This document shows positions 38,775-48,929 of a stretch of 64,000 nt of DNA, piece by piece. The translations under genes and the position numbers were made by a program. The first letter of the stretch is position 1. Every line of letters starts with the position of its first letter. The notes below the pieces were generated by a model that saw nothing but the letters and a program-made list of their open reading frames with translations, did no database searches and was not told the origin of the DNA. This DNA is from CAWEFA01 sp963851385 (GTDB lineage Bacteria; Bacteroidota; Bacteroidia; Bacteroidales; DTGW01), in NCBI GenBank assembly GCA_963851385.1, contig CAWKPE010000028.1:16650-80649 (forward strand), in the 5' to 3' direction.

Positions 38775-38786
38775 AAAATAATCTGA

Positions 38787-39672
38787 TTAAAAATTAATTA
38801 CTGCATCCGTTAACAGTTCCTGGTACTTTGGATCGAGTTTGTCTTTCCAACCTATTAAATATTGCGTAAACTCACCAATATTCAATTCATTTATATTTTT
38901 TGCATAAGGATCAAGCATAATATCATTAGGAAATTCCTTTTGCGCAAAATTTATTTTTTTTTCTTTGTGACGATAAGTTGATTTATAAAGTGGGGCTGCT
39001 CCATATAAAGCTAAAATATTGTGAGCTATTTCAGCCGGATATTTGTAACTAACGATAGCAAATTCAACATCGTCAGTATTATATATGTTTACTGGCACAG
39101 AAATATCAACACGATAATAATTGTTAACCATAAATATCAGAGCCACGCTCTCCAATTTATTATCGTCACGAAGATATGCTACCAACCTTTCTTTATTCTT
39201 AGGATTTTTTATCTCAGGAATACCATCTTTGTCAGGAATATTAAAAGTTGAACCAACTTTTTTAGCAATTGCATCTGCCCAAAGATTTAAATCTTTAAAA
39301 CCCTGTTTTAAACCAGAGGCTTTTAATGTTTTTTCAACCGTACCCTGAGGTAAATTTCTTTTTACCGGAGTGTATGGTTTTCCAATGTAGTAATTTGCCC
39401 TAATCCGCAACGTGATATTATTCTTTATAGCTTGCTTATTTAGCCATGTAATTGCAGTATTAATTGAATCCAGAGTTGAAACGAATATCAAATTCTGTCC
39501 AGGGAGAAGTTTCTTTTGAATCAACAAAGATAAAATAGGCTAGTACATCGTTTTTTAAGTCTTTGCAGACATTTTTGTACATCCCATTCCTGTAATCAAT
39601 TCTGTGAAATCCAATGGATGTAAGTACAATTAGACCTAGGAAAGAAATCAAAATCCTTGTTAAACCCTTCAT
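38787..39672 (-). CDS. Exported protein of unknown function, single frameshift
   Basis: The N-terminal frame (39672-39460) gives a signal-like start MKGLTRILISFLGLIVLTSIG and then VDSKETSPWTEFDIRF. The rest (from about 39480 down to 38787) continues in the next frame with STLDSINTAITWLNKQA. A one-base insertion near 39476-39484 would join them into about 294 aa. The body is soluble and mixed alpha/beta, with NYYIGKPYTPVKRN, ADAIAKKVG and FMVNNYYRVDISVPV segments. I recognise no family. It precedes the CHAP-like gene by 12 bp, so a shared secreted function is plausible. Confidence 0.65.
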
Positions 39673-39896
39673 TATTCAATAATTAATTGCACAATTCTAC
39701 AAAGTTAAGAAAGAGGAGTGAAACCTCCATGTTTATGAGACTAAATTTAATTGGGCAAACTATGTTATTTCGCATGATTAAGAGATTAAGGTTCAAAAGT
39801 TTCAAGTTTAGAAGTTTTAAGTTCATTGATTTCCGGCATCCTGTCAAATATCTAATATCCAGTATCAATTATTACATAGTTTTACTTTATTTTTCT
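39673..39896. other. Low-complexity spacer, no gene seen
   Basis: The stretch contains imperfect repeats of the words AAGTTT and TTTAAGTT (about 39790-39830). Short ORFs on both strands only echo these repeats, and I do not call a gene. Confidence 0.6.
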
Positions 39897-40535
39897 TCAT
39901 AATTGCTTCTGAAAGAAAACACAAATTTCCTGCAACCCGCATTCATTGCATTTTGGTTTTCTGGCTATGCAGATATACCTGCCATGTAAAAGAAGCCAAT
40001 GGTGAGTATTAAGTATAATTTCTGGAGATAAGTATTTAATCAATTGCTTTTCACATTCAAGTGGATTTTTAGCATTTCTTGTCAGACCTATTCGTGCTGA
40101 AACCCTGAAAATATGCGTGTCTACTGCTAATACAGGTTTTTTAAAAAGTACAGAAGCCAGAACATGAGCTGTTTTGCGTCCTACTCCAGGCAATTCCTGA
40201 AGTGTTTCCGGATCCGAAGGCATTTGAGAATTAAATTTCTCGACAAGCATCTTTGCCATGCCTGATAAATGTTTTGCCTTATTATTAGGATATGAACAGC
40301 TTTTTATTGTTTCGAATATTTCTTCAATTTTAGCTTTTGCAAGTATCCTAGGATTTGGAAAACGACTGAAAAAATGTGGTGTAATAATGTTAACGCGTTT
40401 ATCCGTACATTGCGCTGAAAGAATAACTGCAACTATCAATTCATATGGATTTTGATAAATTAATTCCGTTTCAGCAATTGGCATAGCTTTTTTAAAATAC
40501 TCAATTACCTTTTTAAAACGTTCTTTAGTAGTCAT
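39897..40535 (-). CDS. nth: Endonuclease III
   Basis: This 212-aa bifunctional DNA glycosylase/AP lyase removes oxidised pyrimidines in base-excision repair. The helix-hairpin-helix ELPGVGRKTAHVLASV carries the catalytic Lys, and VDTHIFRVSARIGL the catalytic Asp. The C-terminal iron-sulfur loop C-x6-C-x2-C-x5-C (CIARKPKCNECGLQEIC) is complete. The length is typical. It is transcribed alone, and its start is divergent to the Omp85-like gene. Confidence 0.97.
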   Translation of the reverse strand: MTTKERFKKVIEYFKKAMPIAETELIYQNPYELIVAVILSAQCTDKRVNIITPHFFSRFPNPRILAKAKIEEIFETIKSCSYPNNKAKHLSGMAKMLVEKFNSQMPSDPETLQELPGVGRKTAHVLASVLFKKPVLAVDTHIFRVSARIGLTRNAKNPLECEKQLIKYLSPEIILNTHHWLLLHGRYICIARKPKCNECGLQEICVFFQKQL

Positions 40536-40672
40536 GCTAAAAAAATTGGTCCCGAAATATAAACTTAATTTTAATATTGTTGAACTTTAAAAGAATAAGA
40601 TATATTTGAACTCTTTTTTCGAAATATATATTAGTGTTTTTAAAGTTTTGAGAAAGAGTTGATTTTTACTAA

Positions 40673-42646
40673 TTGTACCAAAATATAAAATTCATTAAAA
40701 AGAAAACATCATATATCATTGCAATTCTATTAATTGGCATTAGCACTGCAAAAACACAAGAAATTGCGACAAAGCTAAATGTTGTAAAACTTAAGGCTGG
40801 CCAAGTTCTATATGCTGATGACAGAATTATACTTGCCAGAAACGATACTGTCATCAAACTTCCTATTACAGTAGATTTTTACATTAAAAATGGGAACAGC
40901 AGCAACCTGGATTCAATTTATCTTGGACTTCAGGAAAAAATATATAAAAATCGCTGGTTAAGGGAACTTCATAATATTATAATTCTTCCATCAGAAAATG
41001 AAAAATATAGTGACACTATTCAGACACAAAAGAGTGAAGTTCCTTTCCTTAAATATAGAAATTTGATAATAAGAAAAATCATACTTCAAAAGCTTGATGT
41101 TTTTGGGCCGACAGTTTATTCTCCAAATCGACCAGCCAGAACCTTGGTTGGTAAAGCATGTAATAAAATTCATATTAAAACGAGAGACGGAGTAATTTAT
41201 AACCATCTTTTATTTAAAGAAGGACAGTCTATTGATCCCATTACATTAGCAGATAATGAACGTATTTTGCGTGATCTTCCTTTTATAGAAGACGCAAGGA
41301 TTAGAATTGAAAACATTTCAGCAAAAGGCGATTCTGCAGATGTCATTATAATTACTAAAGATACCTGGTCCATTGGATTCGATTTTACTACTCCTGATTT
41401 TAAAAACCTTTATTTGGATGTGTGGGATAACAATATTATTGGATCTGGTCAGGAAATTAATAACCAGGTTTACCGTAACCCCGGGAAGAAGCCTTACTCA
41501 GGTTTGGATGGATATTATATATTAAGAAATATTAATGGAACATTTATTAACTGCAGGATTGGTTACAGTGCTTTTGGCTCTGAAGGTTTTAATGTTGACA
41601 TTACCAGAGATTTTCTTACTCAACGAACTAAATATGCAGGTGAACTTTTTTTTGAGAAAATGAATACGGATTCATTAATACAAAACCAATTAAATCAATA
41701 TGTTTATGTACCAGTTGATGGAACTCGCACTAATTTTTGGATTGGACGAGCTTTTCAAATTCCGCAACTTAGCCTTAGCTCAACGAGTATAAGTAATTTT
41801 ATTATATCAGCAGGAATATACAATAATAACTTTACAACCCGACCAGAGGTTACGGAAGATACAAGGTATTCTTTTCAAAATAAAACATATTATTTATTCA
41901 GCTATGCTTTTTCTAATCAGGGTTATTATAGATCTAACCTTATTTACGATTTTGGCAGAACTGAAGATATACCCTATGGTTTTTTAATTAAGTTTACTCA
42001 TGGGATTGAAAGAAATGAATTCTTTAATAGATTTTATAACGGATTCTCAATATCTGAAGGAAATTATTTAGGTAATTTAGGATATTTACAATTGGGTTTT
42101 GCTCTGGGAGGATTTCTAAAACAAGACGATTTTGAACAAGGTGTATTAAATTTAAACTCCAACTTTTTTACAAACTTATTAGTATTAGATGCTTTCAAGC
42201 TCAGACACTTTGTTAACGTTAGCTTTACCAAAGGTTATAATCGTTTCAAAGACGAACTATTGGATATTAATGGCCTTGGCGGTATTCAAGGTTATGAAAA
42301 TGATTCTGCAAAAGGAACGCAAAAACTTTCAATAAATTTTGAAAGTGTTTGTTTCACTCCTCTATATATAGCTGGATTTAGATTTGCAATTTTTGGTTTT
42401 GCTGATTTCGCATTTATTGGCAGAACAACTAATAATATTTTTAAAAATACTCTTTATTCTGGTTTTGGATTAGGTGTCAGGATTAGAAATGAAAAATTGG
42501 TATTTAAGACATTTCAAATACAACTTGCATTTTATCCCTGGTTACCAAGTAGTGCAAGCGGTCAATTTTTTACAATTACTGATGAATCCAAGTTTAGTAT
42601 TTCAAATTTTAATATTAAATCTCCTGAGATTATTAAATTTCAATGA
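40673..42646 (+). CDS. Omp85-like outer-membrane protein with POTRA domain
   Basis: This 657-aa protein begins at a TTG with an N-terminal signal (about residues 10-28, ending KTQ); no ATG is available near it. Residues about 150-235 resemble a POTRA unit: FKEGQSIDPITLADNERILRDLPFIEDARI followed by VIIITKD, the loop-helix-strand order of POTRA domains. After that comes a long aromatic beta-barrel region with GLGGIQGYEND (about 545-555), a distant version of the Omp85 RGY motif. Such proteins insert or translocate proteins across the outer membrane. It is not BamA itself, which has five POTRA units. The substrate is unknown. Confidence 0.75.
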   Translation: MYQNIKFIKKKTSYIIAILLIGISTAKTQEIATKLNVVKLKAGQVLYADDRIILARNDTVIKLPITVDFYIKNGNSSNLDSIYLGLQEKIYKNRWLRELHNIIILPSENEKYSDTIQTQKSEVPFLKYRNLIIRKIILQKLDVFGPTVYSPNRPARTLVGKACNKIHIKTRDGVIYNHLLFKEGQSIDPITLADNERILRDLPFIEDARIRIENISAKGDSADVIIITKDTWSIGFDFTTPDFKNLYLDVWDNNIIGSGQEINNQVYRNPGKKPYSGLDGYYILRNINGTFINCRIGYSAFGSEGFNVDITRDFLTQRTKYAGELFFEKMNTDSLIQNQLNQYVYVPVDGTRTNFWIGRAFQIPQLSLSSTSISNFIISAGIYNNNFTTRPEVTEDTRYSFQNKTYYLFSYAFSNQGYYRSNLIYDFGRTEDIPYGFLIKFTHGIERNEFFNRFYNGFSISEGNYLGNLGYLQLGFALGGFLKQDDFEQGVLNLNSNFFTNLLVLDAFKLRHFVNVSFTKGYNRFKDELLDINGLGGIQGYENDSAKGTQKLSINFESVCFTPLYIAGFRFAIFGFADFAFIGRTTNNIFKNTLYSGFGLGVRIRNEKLVFKTFQIQLAFYPWLPSSASGQFFTITDESKFSISNFNIKSPEIIKFQ

Positions 42647-42872
42647 ATTCTAATTAAGATGAACATTATGTCTTCTGTATTTTATTATTATTGCAATGAC
42701 ATATAATTCAAAAAATAATTTCTAATTATGAAATTATGTCAATGAACAAAATGATCTAATGGCTGTTTCAACATTATAAAAGTTATTGATTCAGTAAATT
42801 TGATTCATTTTTTCTAAATTTATCAAATGAAAAAATATCATATTTAAAATGTAAAATCTAAAAAAATAAATT

Positions 42873-43505
42873 ATGTCTGTCTTAGTAGGAAAAACAGCTC
42901 CAGTTTTTAAAAGTAAAGCCGTAGTGAACGGTCATGAGATAGTTGACGATTTCTCTCTTCAGCAATATGTTGGTAAAAAATATGTAATATTCTTTTTTTA
43001 TCCTGCTGATTTTACTTTCGTATGTCCAACTGAAATTATTGCGTTTCAGGAAAAAATTAAGCAATTTCAAAAATTAAATACCGTTGTTGTTGGCTGTTCA
43101 GTGGATTCTGAATTTTCTCATTGGAAATGGCTTCAAACAGAACTAAAAGATGGAGGAATAAAAGGTGTTAAATACCCTTTAGTATCAGATCATTCAATGA
43201 CCATTTCTGAAAATTATGATGTTCTGGCAGGAAAATTGGATATTGACGATAACGGCGATACTGTTTTTATTGGATCGCCTATGGCATATAGAGGTTTGTT
43301 CTTAATAGATAAAGAAGGTATTGTGCGTCATCAGGTTGTAAATGACATGCCACTTGGTCGCAATATAGATGAAGCTTTAAGGATGGTAGAAGCTCTTCAA
43401 TTTTTTGAAAAAAATGGAGAAGTTTGTCCGGCTGACTGGCATCCAGGGGAAAAAGCTTTGAAACCAACACAAGAAGGAGTTGCCGAATATTTAGGTAAAA
43501 AGTGA
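42873..43505 (+). CDS. ahpC: 2-Cys peroxiredoxin (AhpC/TSA family)
   Basis: This 210-aa cytoplasmic thiol peroxidase reduces H2O2 and alkyl hydroperoxides. The peroxidatic Cys sits in DFTFVCPTE (about residue 50), with the usual Pro/Thr/Arg active-site setting, and the resolving Cys is in GEVCPADWHPG (about 184-194). The C-terminal YLGKK extension resembles the typical 2-Cys tail. It is monocistronic, followed by a good terminator. No AhpF is beside it, so thioredoxin may be the reductant. A spacer of about 225 bp upstream contains no other gene. Confidence 0.95.
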   Translation: MSVLVGKTAPVFKSKAVVNGHEIVDDFSLQQYVGKKYVIFFFYPADFTFVCPTEIIAFQEKIKQFQKLNTVVVGCSVDSEFSHWKWLQTELKDGGIKGVKYPLVSDHSMTISENYDVLAGKLDIDDNGDTVFIGSPMAYRGLFLIDKEGIVRHQVVNDMPLGRNIDEALRMVEALQFFEKNGEVCPADWHPGEKALKPTQEGVAEYLGKK

Positions 43506-43531
43506 CCTTTTCTTTATTTATAATTTTATAT

Positions 43532-43570
43532 AGGCATCCCTTTGAGGATGCTTTCTTTATTTTTTTGCAA
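43532..43570 (+). terminator. Rho-independent terminator after the peroxiredoxin gene
   Basis: GCATCC (43534-43539) pairs exactly with GGATGC (43546-43551) around loop CTTTGA, followed by TTTCTTTATTTTTTT. It ends the peroxiredoxin transcript before larE. Confidence 0.8.
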
Positions 43571-43605
43571 ATAATAATTATTAACTTTCTTAATTAAGTT
43601 AATTT

Positions 43606-44403
43606 ATGATTAAGAAGACTCAAAATAAATTGAACAAGTTAGAAGAGTACATTAAAAATCTTGGTAGTTTGGCTATTGCTTTTTCCGGGGGAACGGATAG
43701 TTCTTTTTTGTTATACCTGGCTCATAAAATATTAGATAAAAATGTTATTGGATTAACTATAAAATCACCTTACATTGCTCAATGGGAAATTGATGAAGCT
43801 TTAGAATTTGTAAAGAAATACAAAATCAAGCATAAATTAATCGAATTGCCTTTTGACGAACAAATTAGAAATAATCCTTCAAACAGATGCTACTTATGTA
43901 AACTTAAGGTTTTCAGCATACTTAAAAAAGAAGCAGCTTCAGCCGGATTTCAATATATTGCTGATGGTACAAACCACGATGACCTTTCTGATTTCAGGCC
44001 CGGATTAAGAGCTTTGAAAGAAATAAATATAAAAAGTCCTTTACTGGAGTGTGGCATTACTAAAGAAGAAGTAAGAGAAATTTCAAAGGATTTAAACATA
44101 CCAACTTGGGACAAACCAGCTTATGCCTGCCTTCTCACCCGTCTTCCTGTTGATACTAAAATTTCTGATAAAAGTCTCAGAAGAATTGAAAAAGCTGAAA
44201 AATATCTTATAGATAAAGGTATTAAAGCAGTTCGAGTTCGAGAACATGCAAATATTGCAAGAATAGAAACTGCTGAAAATAATATTTCATTGTTGCTGAA
44301 TCCGGAAATGCGCGCTAATATTGTTAAGACTTTAAAAAATTTTGGTTATCAATATGTATGCGTTGATCTTGAAGGTTACCGGACAGGAAGTATGAATAAT
44401 TAA
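43606..44403 (+). CDS. larE: ATP-dependent sacrificial sulfur transferase LarE
   Basis: This 265-aa PP-loop enzyme donates sulfur to the pyridinium cofactor of nickel-pincer (NPN) lactate racemase-type enzymes. The PP-loop SGGTDSS is at about residues 28-34, CYLCK is at about 95-99, and the Cys within PAYACLLTR (about 174-182) is the position of the sacrificial Cys in LarE. It is followed by larB 77 bp later on the same strand. larA and larC are not in this window. Confidence 0.92.
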   Translation: MIKKTQNKLNKLEEYIKNLGSLAIAFSGGTDSSFLLYLAHKILDKNVIGLTIKSPYIAQWEIDEALEFVKKYKIKHKLIELPFDEQIRNNPSNRCYLCKLKVFSILKKEAASAGFQYIADGTNHDDLSDFRPGLRALKEINIKSPLLECGITKEEVREISKDLNIPTWDKPAYACLLTRLPVDTKISDKSLRRIEKAEKYLIDKGIKAVRVREHANIARIETAENNISLLLNPEMRANIVKTLKNFGYQYVCVDLEGYRTGSMNN

Positions 44404-44480
44404 TAGCTGTTAGTATCTAACTATTTGTTTAAAAGTATTGTTAACTTTAAAATCAAATTTTAATTTTTAAAAATTAAATC

Positions 44481-45227
44481 GTGAATCAAGACTACATAAA
44501 AAAAATACTTCAAGCTGTAAAAGAAGGTAAAAAAGATGTTGAAGCCGCTATGGATGAATTAAAGAACCTTCCATACGCTGATCTCGGCTATGCAAAGGTT
44601 GATCATCATCGAGAATTAAGACGTGGTTACCCGGAGGTAATATTTTGTGCCGGCAAAACTCCCCAGCAAGTCAAGGGTATTGTTGCAAATATGCTTCCTA
44701 ATGAAAATAATATCCTTTGCACGAGAGCAAATAAAGAAATATATGAAGCAGTAAAAGAAATATGTAAAGCTGCTATTTACAATGAAGCCGGAAAAACTAT
44801 CACGATAGTGCAAAACGAACAAAAACTAACCGAAACATATATTGCCGTTATTACTGCCGGAACATCTGATATTCCTGTTGCAGAAGAAGCTGCTGTAACT
44901 ACTGAATTCTTCGGAAATAAAACTGAAAGATTATTTGACGTTGGCATTGCCGGTATACACAGGTTGTACGATAAAATTGATCTTATTCGAGGTGCAAAAG
45001 TACTTATTGTAATTGCCGGAATGGAAGGAGCCTTACCAAGTGTTGTAGGCGGACTGGTTGATAAACCTGTCATAGCTGTTCCTACTAGCGTCGGTTATGG
45101 CGCAGCTTTTAACGGTATAGCTGCATTGCTTGGTATGTTAACAAGTTGTACTAGTGGCATTGGTGTTGTTAATATTGATAATGGCTTTGGAGCAGCTTAC
45201 CTTGCAAGCATGATAAATAAGTTATAA
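44481..45227 (+). CDS. larB: Nickel pincer cofactor biosynthesis protein LarB
   Basis: This 248-aa protein starts at GTG 44481. LarB carboxylates and hydrolyses nicotinic acid adenine dinucleotide as the first step of NPN cofactor synthesis. Its C-terminal half is the PurE/AIR-carboxylase-like domain: VITAGTSDIPVAEEA (about 131-145), VGIAGIHRL, VIAGMEGALPSVVGGLVDKPVIAVPTSVGYG (given in part) and the closing NIDNGFGAAYLAS. All conserved Gly-rich loops are present. It forms an operon with larE upstream and wbqC two bases downstream. Confidence 0.93.
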   Translation: MNQDYIKKILQAVKEGKKDVEAAMDELKNLPYADLGYAKVDHHRELRRGYPEVIFCAGKTPQQVKGIVANMLPNENNILCTRANKEIYEAVKEICKAAIYNEAGKTITIVQNEQKLTETYIAVITAGTSDIPVAEEAAVTTEFFGNKTERLFDVGIAGIHRLYDKIDLIRGAKVLIVIAGMEGALPSVVGGLVDKPVIAVPTSVGYGAAFNGIAALLGMLTSCTSGIGVVNIDNGFGAAYLASMINKL

Positions 45228-45229
45228 AG

Positions 45230-45886
45230 ATGTCTCAACTGATTGATAAACCAGCTGTGCTGCTTTCTACTGCTTACCTGGGTCCTGTTCAATATTATTC
45301 CAAACTGATTAGTTATTCTCATATTTATATTGAATATTATGAGAACTATTCAAAACAATCTTATCGAAACCGATGTACCATATTAAGTGCAAATGGGCCC
45401 ATGAATTTAAGTGTACCTGTCATGAAAGACAACAAACAGAAAATTCTTACGAAAAATATTCGTATTGATAATAATAACCGGTGGAAACAAATTCATATTC
45501 GTGCTTTTGAATCAGCATACCGTTCATCACCATTTTTCCTTTATTACTCAGATGAGATATTTGCACTGTATAAAAAAAAACATACCTTTCTTGTTGATCT
45601 GAATAATGATTTTCAAAATATTGTATTACAATTGTTAAATTTTAAAATCGATATAGAATTTACATCAAGTTTTAAGACGCTCCCCTACCCTTATGATGAT
45701 TTTTCAGAATCAATTCATCCTAAAACCAGAATGAAAAAACCTGATAATCATTTTTATCTTAAAAATTATTATCAGGTCTTTGAAACCAGGTTTGGCTTTA
45801 TATCAAACCTTTGTATTGCAGATTTATTATTCAATATGGGGCCAAACTCACTTGAAATAATAAATAACAGCGTTATTAAAACCTAA
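45230..45886 (+). CDS. WbqC family protein
   Basis: This 218-aa cytoplasmic protein begins two bases after larB. The WbqC-like pattern is visible: LLSTAYLGPVQYYSKLISYSHIYIEYYENYSKQSYRNRC, given in part as AYLGPVQYYSKL and SYRNRC, then GPMNLSVPV and HIRAFESAYRSSPFFLYY. Members are associated with polysaccharide or lipid-carrier biosynthesis and are widespread in Bacteroidota, with function poorly defined. The 3' end overlaps the end of the convergent OmpP1-like gene by 11 bp. Confidence 0.88.
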   Translation: MSQLIDKPAVLLSTAYLGPVQYYSKLISYSHIYIEYYENYSKQSYRNRCTILSANGPMNLSVPVMKDNKQKILTKNIRIDNNNRWKQIHIRAFESAYRSSPFFLYYSDEIFALYKKKHTFLVDLNNDFQNIVLQLLNFKIDIEFTSSFKTLPYPYDDFSESIHPKTRMKKPDNHFYLKNYYQVFETRFGFISNLCIADLLFNMGPNSLEIINNSVIKT

Positions 45887-47336
45887 AACCAATTGTAGCT
45901 AAAAAATTACTTGTATTTGTATCTAAATTAACCGCACTGGCATCTTCAAAATACATGTAGTACTTTTCAGACTTCATTGCTAATGAATACGAAAAATCTA
46001 AAGAAAAATTGTTGTTTCTGTAACCGACACCACCTGAAAAAATTTGAGTATTTGCATTTTTATTAATTTCACTGCTGGCATAAGGACTTGCATAAAATGC
46101 ATATCCACCGCGTAAATAAGCTGATCCTAACTTTAATTCACCACCAACTCTTATATTGTTTGTTGCTTTAAGAACATTTTCATCAGCCTGATTGGCATTT
46201 TGTAAATCCGAAGGATAATATCCATTAGAAAAGTGTATTGAACGATAATCAATAAATTCATAGTCTACACTAACCAAACCATATTGTTGAAACAAAACAG
46301 CTGCCCCGGCAATTGCTTTGAATGGAGTTGTAACATCATATTCATCTGTATTAGTGGGCGTATAAATTTCACCTCCTGACAACGAAGAGATAATTTGGCT
46401 ACTATAGTCTTGAGATACTTTCATGACAGTAGGAGTATGAAATGCCAAACCGATTCTCAGCATATCAACAGGTCTGTATATAATGCCAAGTTTAAAATTA
46501 AATCCGTTTGCCCTTGTTGTAATATCATGAGTAAAACTATAATAACTTAAATTTGTGACATTATTAATATCACTTTCTGTATGAATGAATTCATCAGTAT
46601 AATATGAAGATTGAATATTCAGTGAAGCACCAAAATAAAGTTGATTGTTATAATTTGCACCAAAACCAAAATAATATTCACCACTAGAACCATTAATATT
46701 CAACTCATGACGCTGCTGCAAATTTATGTTATTGCTGTAAGGAGAATTGTAATGATTTGTTGAACCAGAATCCAAATTAATAACATAAGCATCGTAGGCT
46801 AATCCTTCCCAATATGGATCAAGATTATTCAAGGTTTTGCCCTGAGCATTATTCAAAAATTCATTTGCCATAGAAGTCGTATTAGTAGTTCCTTCTATAA
46901 AATATGAACTGTTAAATGTATTTAATCTGTTATATCCAAAAGCAAAATTTGAGCTAATCCAACCAGTAGTATTATTAGAATTAAAAGTGAAAACTAAACC
47001 AATATTACCAAGATTAGCATCATAACTTACATCATTATTTTTACTTCCCAAATAATTAGAAGTTGCATTAACTGCTTCAAAACCAGGGGTGATAGTAAAC
47101 TCACTTGCCCTGTAAACAGCAACGCCTGCAGGATTAATTGATAAACTTCCCAAATCACCTCCTAATGAAGCAAAAGCGCCACCCATCGCAGTGCTTCTTG
47201 CAGTTCCTCCATAAATGTTCTGAGAAAGTCTTAATCCATCAATATAATAACCATTAGGTTGATCAATAGATAACTGAGAAAATAACATAGTTGAAAATAC
47301 AAAAATTGTGATTGAAGTTATTACTAGTTTTTTCAT
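45876..47336 (-). CDS. OmpP1/FadL-like outer-membrane porin
   Basis: This 486-aa protein has a signal peptide ending SQ (about residue 20). The N-terminal GTARSTAMGGAFASLGGDLGSLSINPAG (quoted in part) is the OmpP1/FadL hatch-like signature, followed by alternating aromatic beta-strands to a C-terminal FATIGFRF, an outer-membrane barrel end with terminal Phe. The family transports long-chain fatty acids or other hydrophobic compounds. It is transcribed with the Tyr/Ser/Gly-rich gene 135 bp upstream or separately; its 3' end overlaps wbqC. Confidence 0.87.
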   Translation of the reverse strand: MKKLVITSITIFVFSTMLFSQLSIDQPNGYYIDGLRLSQNIYGGTARSTAMGGAFASLGGDLGSLSINPAGVAVYRASEFTITPGFEAVNATSNYLGSKNNDVSYDANLGNIGLVFTFNSNNTTGWISSNFAFGYNRLNTFNSSYFIEGTTNTTSMANEFLNNAQGKTLNNLDPYWEGLAYDAYVINLDSGSTNHYNSPYSNNINLQQRHELNINGSSGEYYFGFGANYNNQLYFGASLNIQSSYYTDEFIHTESDINNVTNLSYYSFTHDITTRANGFNFKLGIIYRPVDMLRIGLAFHTPTVMKVSQDYSSQIISSLSGGEIYTPTNTDEYDVTTPFKAIAGAAVLFQQYGLVSVDYEFIDYRSIHFSNGYYPSDLQNANQADENVLKATNNIRVGGELKLGSAYLRGGYAFYASPYASSEINKNANTQIFSGGVGYRNNNFSLDFSYSLAMKSEKYYMYFEDASAVNLDTNTSNFLATIGFRF

Positions 47337-47471
47337 AGTTGTAAATTTTAATTATTACTAATAAATTAAGGCCACTAACAAATAATCATCTTGACATTAT
47401 CTGCATTGTTATGTGGCCTTCATCTCACAAATCAATTAAATAAGGAAGAAAAAGTAATAAATTTTATTATG

Positions 47472-48818
47472 TTACCTGCGATGTCCGCCACCTCCACCAT
47501 GTGAACCACCTGAAGAAGAACCTCCACCACCGGAGGATCTATAATTTTCAGAACTCCCGCTATAACTTGATCCGGAACTTGAACTGCTTCTACTTGGAGT
47601 ATATGTACTTCCACCACCTGAATAACTGGAACGGCGACCGGAACTATATGATGAAGATGAACTCTGGTAGCTTCTTCTAGGCGTATAACTTGAGTTCGGG
47701 TATGAATATGAAGCAGTGGTTGCAGATTTAGTACTATAACTGGTATTCCTGCGGCTATAATTGGAGCTATAACTGTTATATTGCGATTTTGTTGAACTTT
47801 TCTGAGTATTATAGCTTGGAGAATATGTCTGTGAATTATTCACAATATTGTCACGCCTGTAATTACTTGTACCAGGTCTGGTAGTTTGAACATTTTTATA
47901 TCGGTCATATGCTTTGTTAGGAGTTTCTCTTCGCACAGTTGAAACATTATTATTAACTGCCGAAGTTGCAGATGTCTTCTGATAAAGTGGATATGCATCT
48001 CTACGGGCACTTTTATAAGTTCCTCCATTTTCATCTGAAGGAGTAACATTTGAAGTCCTCCTGCTTAAATTAGAATTTAAATTGTTACCTACATTCAAGC
48101 TGGTGCGTCTTACGTCTGAAGGTGTCAGATAACCTCCCATAGTTCTGCGTGCACCACCAGAGGTATATCCTCTTCCATGATCATTATTAGCATAACCACC
48201 ATAATACCCGTTCCTATAACCGTAATAATGTCCCCAATAACCATATCCATACCCATAAAAATACGGATCGTAACCATAAAAACCAAATCCCCATGATGGC
48301 CATCCCCAGGCAAAGCCCCAACCCCAAAAGAATGGATCATAAAAACTATAAAAGAAAGGATCCCAATAATAATCAAAATATAAATTATTGTACCATCCAT
48401 ATCTGTTTGGGTAATCATCATAGTAATTGTTTATAATAGTTGTACCCTGCGAAGAACTATCAACATTTTGCTGAGAATAGCTTTGATTATCCTGTTCATC
48501 ATTTGCATTATTCCCCTGTCCATATTGTTCCATCCCCTTTTTCTTTGCCAGTTCTTCAGGTGATAAAGCACTATCTGGTTTGCTATTATCAATATCCTGT
48601 TTTACGTCGGCATCTCTCATTGCACGATATTTCTCATAATCGGTCAAATCTTGATTGTCCTTTGCTACTTTATCCTGATTTATGGCATTGTCAGTTACTT
48701 GATTTTTCGAAGGTGCGTAATATATATCGTCCTGGGCATTAATGTTTAATGATTTATTTGCCGGAAAAAGCCCAATTATCATTAAACAACTGCTTATAAT
48801 AAATATTCTTGTTTTCAT
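47472..48818 (-). CDS. Exported Tyr/Trp/Gly-rich low-complexity protein
   Basis: This 448-aa protein has a signal peptide (about residues 1-29). An acidic, Asn/Asp-rich N-terminal region (about 30-130) is followed by an aromatic Tyr/Phe/Trp/Gly block (about 135-215). The long Ser/Tyr/Arg-rich region (about 215-420) ends in GGGGSSSGGSHGGGGGHRR. Composition is the main evidence, and no enzyme domain is seen. The aromatic block resembles that of the lipoprotein at 2056. It may be a surface or extracellular structural protein. It lies 135 bp upstream of the porin gene in the same orientation. Confidence 0.75.
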   Translation of the reverse strand: MKTRIFIISSCLMIIGLFPANKSLNINAQDDIYYAPSKNQVTDNAINQDKVAKDNQDLTDYEKYRAMRDADVKQDIDNSKPDSALSPEELAKKKGMEQYGQGNNANDEQDNQSYSQQNVDSSSQGTTIINNYYDDYPNRYGWYNNLYFDYYWDPFFYSFYDPFFWGWGFAWGWPSWGFGFYGYDPYFYGYGYGYWGHYYGYRNGYYGGYANNDHGRGYTSGGARRTMGGYLTPSDVRRTSLNVGNNLNSNLSRRTSNVTPSDENGGTYKSARRDAYPLYQKTSATSAVNNNVSTVRRETPNKAYDRYKNVQTTRPGTSNYRRDNIVNNSQTYSPSYNTQKSSTKSQYNSYSSNYSRRNTSYSTKSATTASYSYPNSSYTPRRSYQSSSSSYSSGRRSSYSGGGSTYTPSRSSSSSGSSYSGSSENYRSSGGGGSSSGGSHGGGGGHRR

Positions 48819-48929
48819 TACTTATTCCTCCTGATATTAATTTATTTATTAGGTGCAAACCTTATGCCAAAGCTAAAAAAATCTATCTATATATGAATAT
48901 TTTTAACAAATGTAAATGCAAAAATTTCT

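Noticed and set aside
48125..48421. Extra ORFs in other frames within the Tyr/Ser/Gly-rich gene
   Set aside because: They arise from its low-complexity codons; the 448-aa frame alone has a signal peptide.
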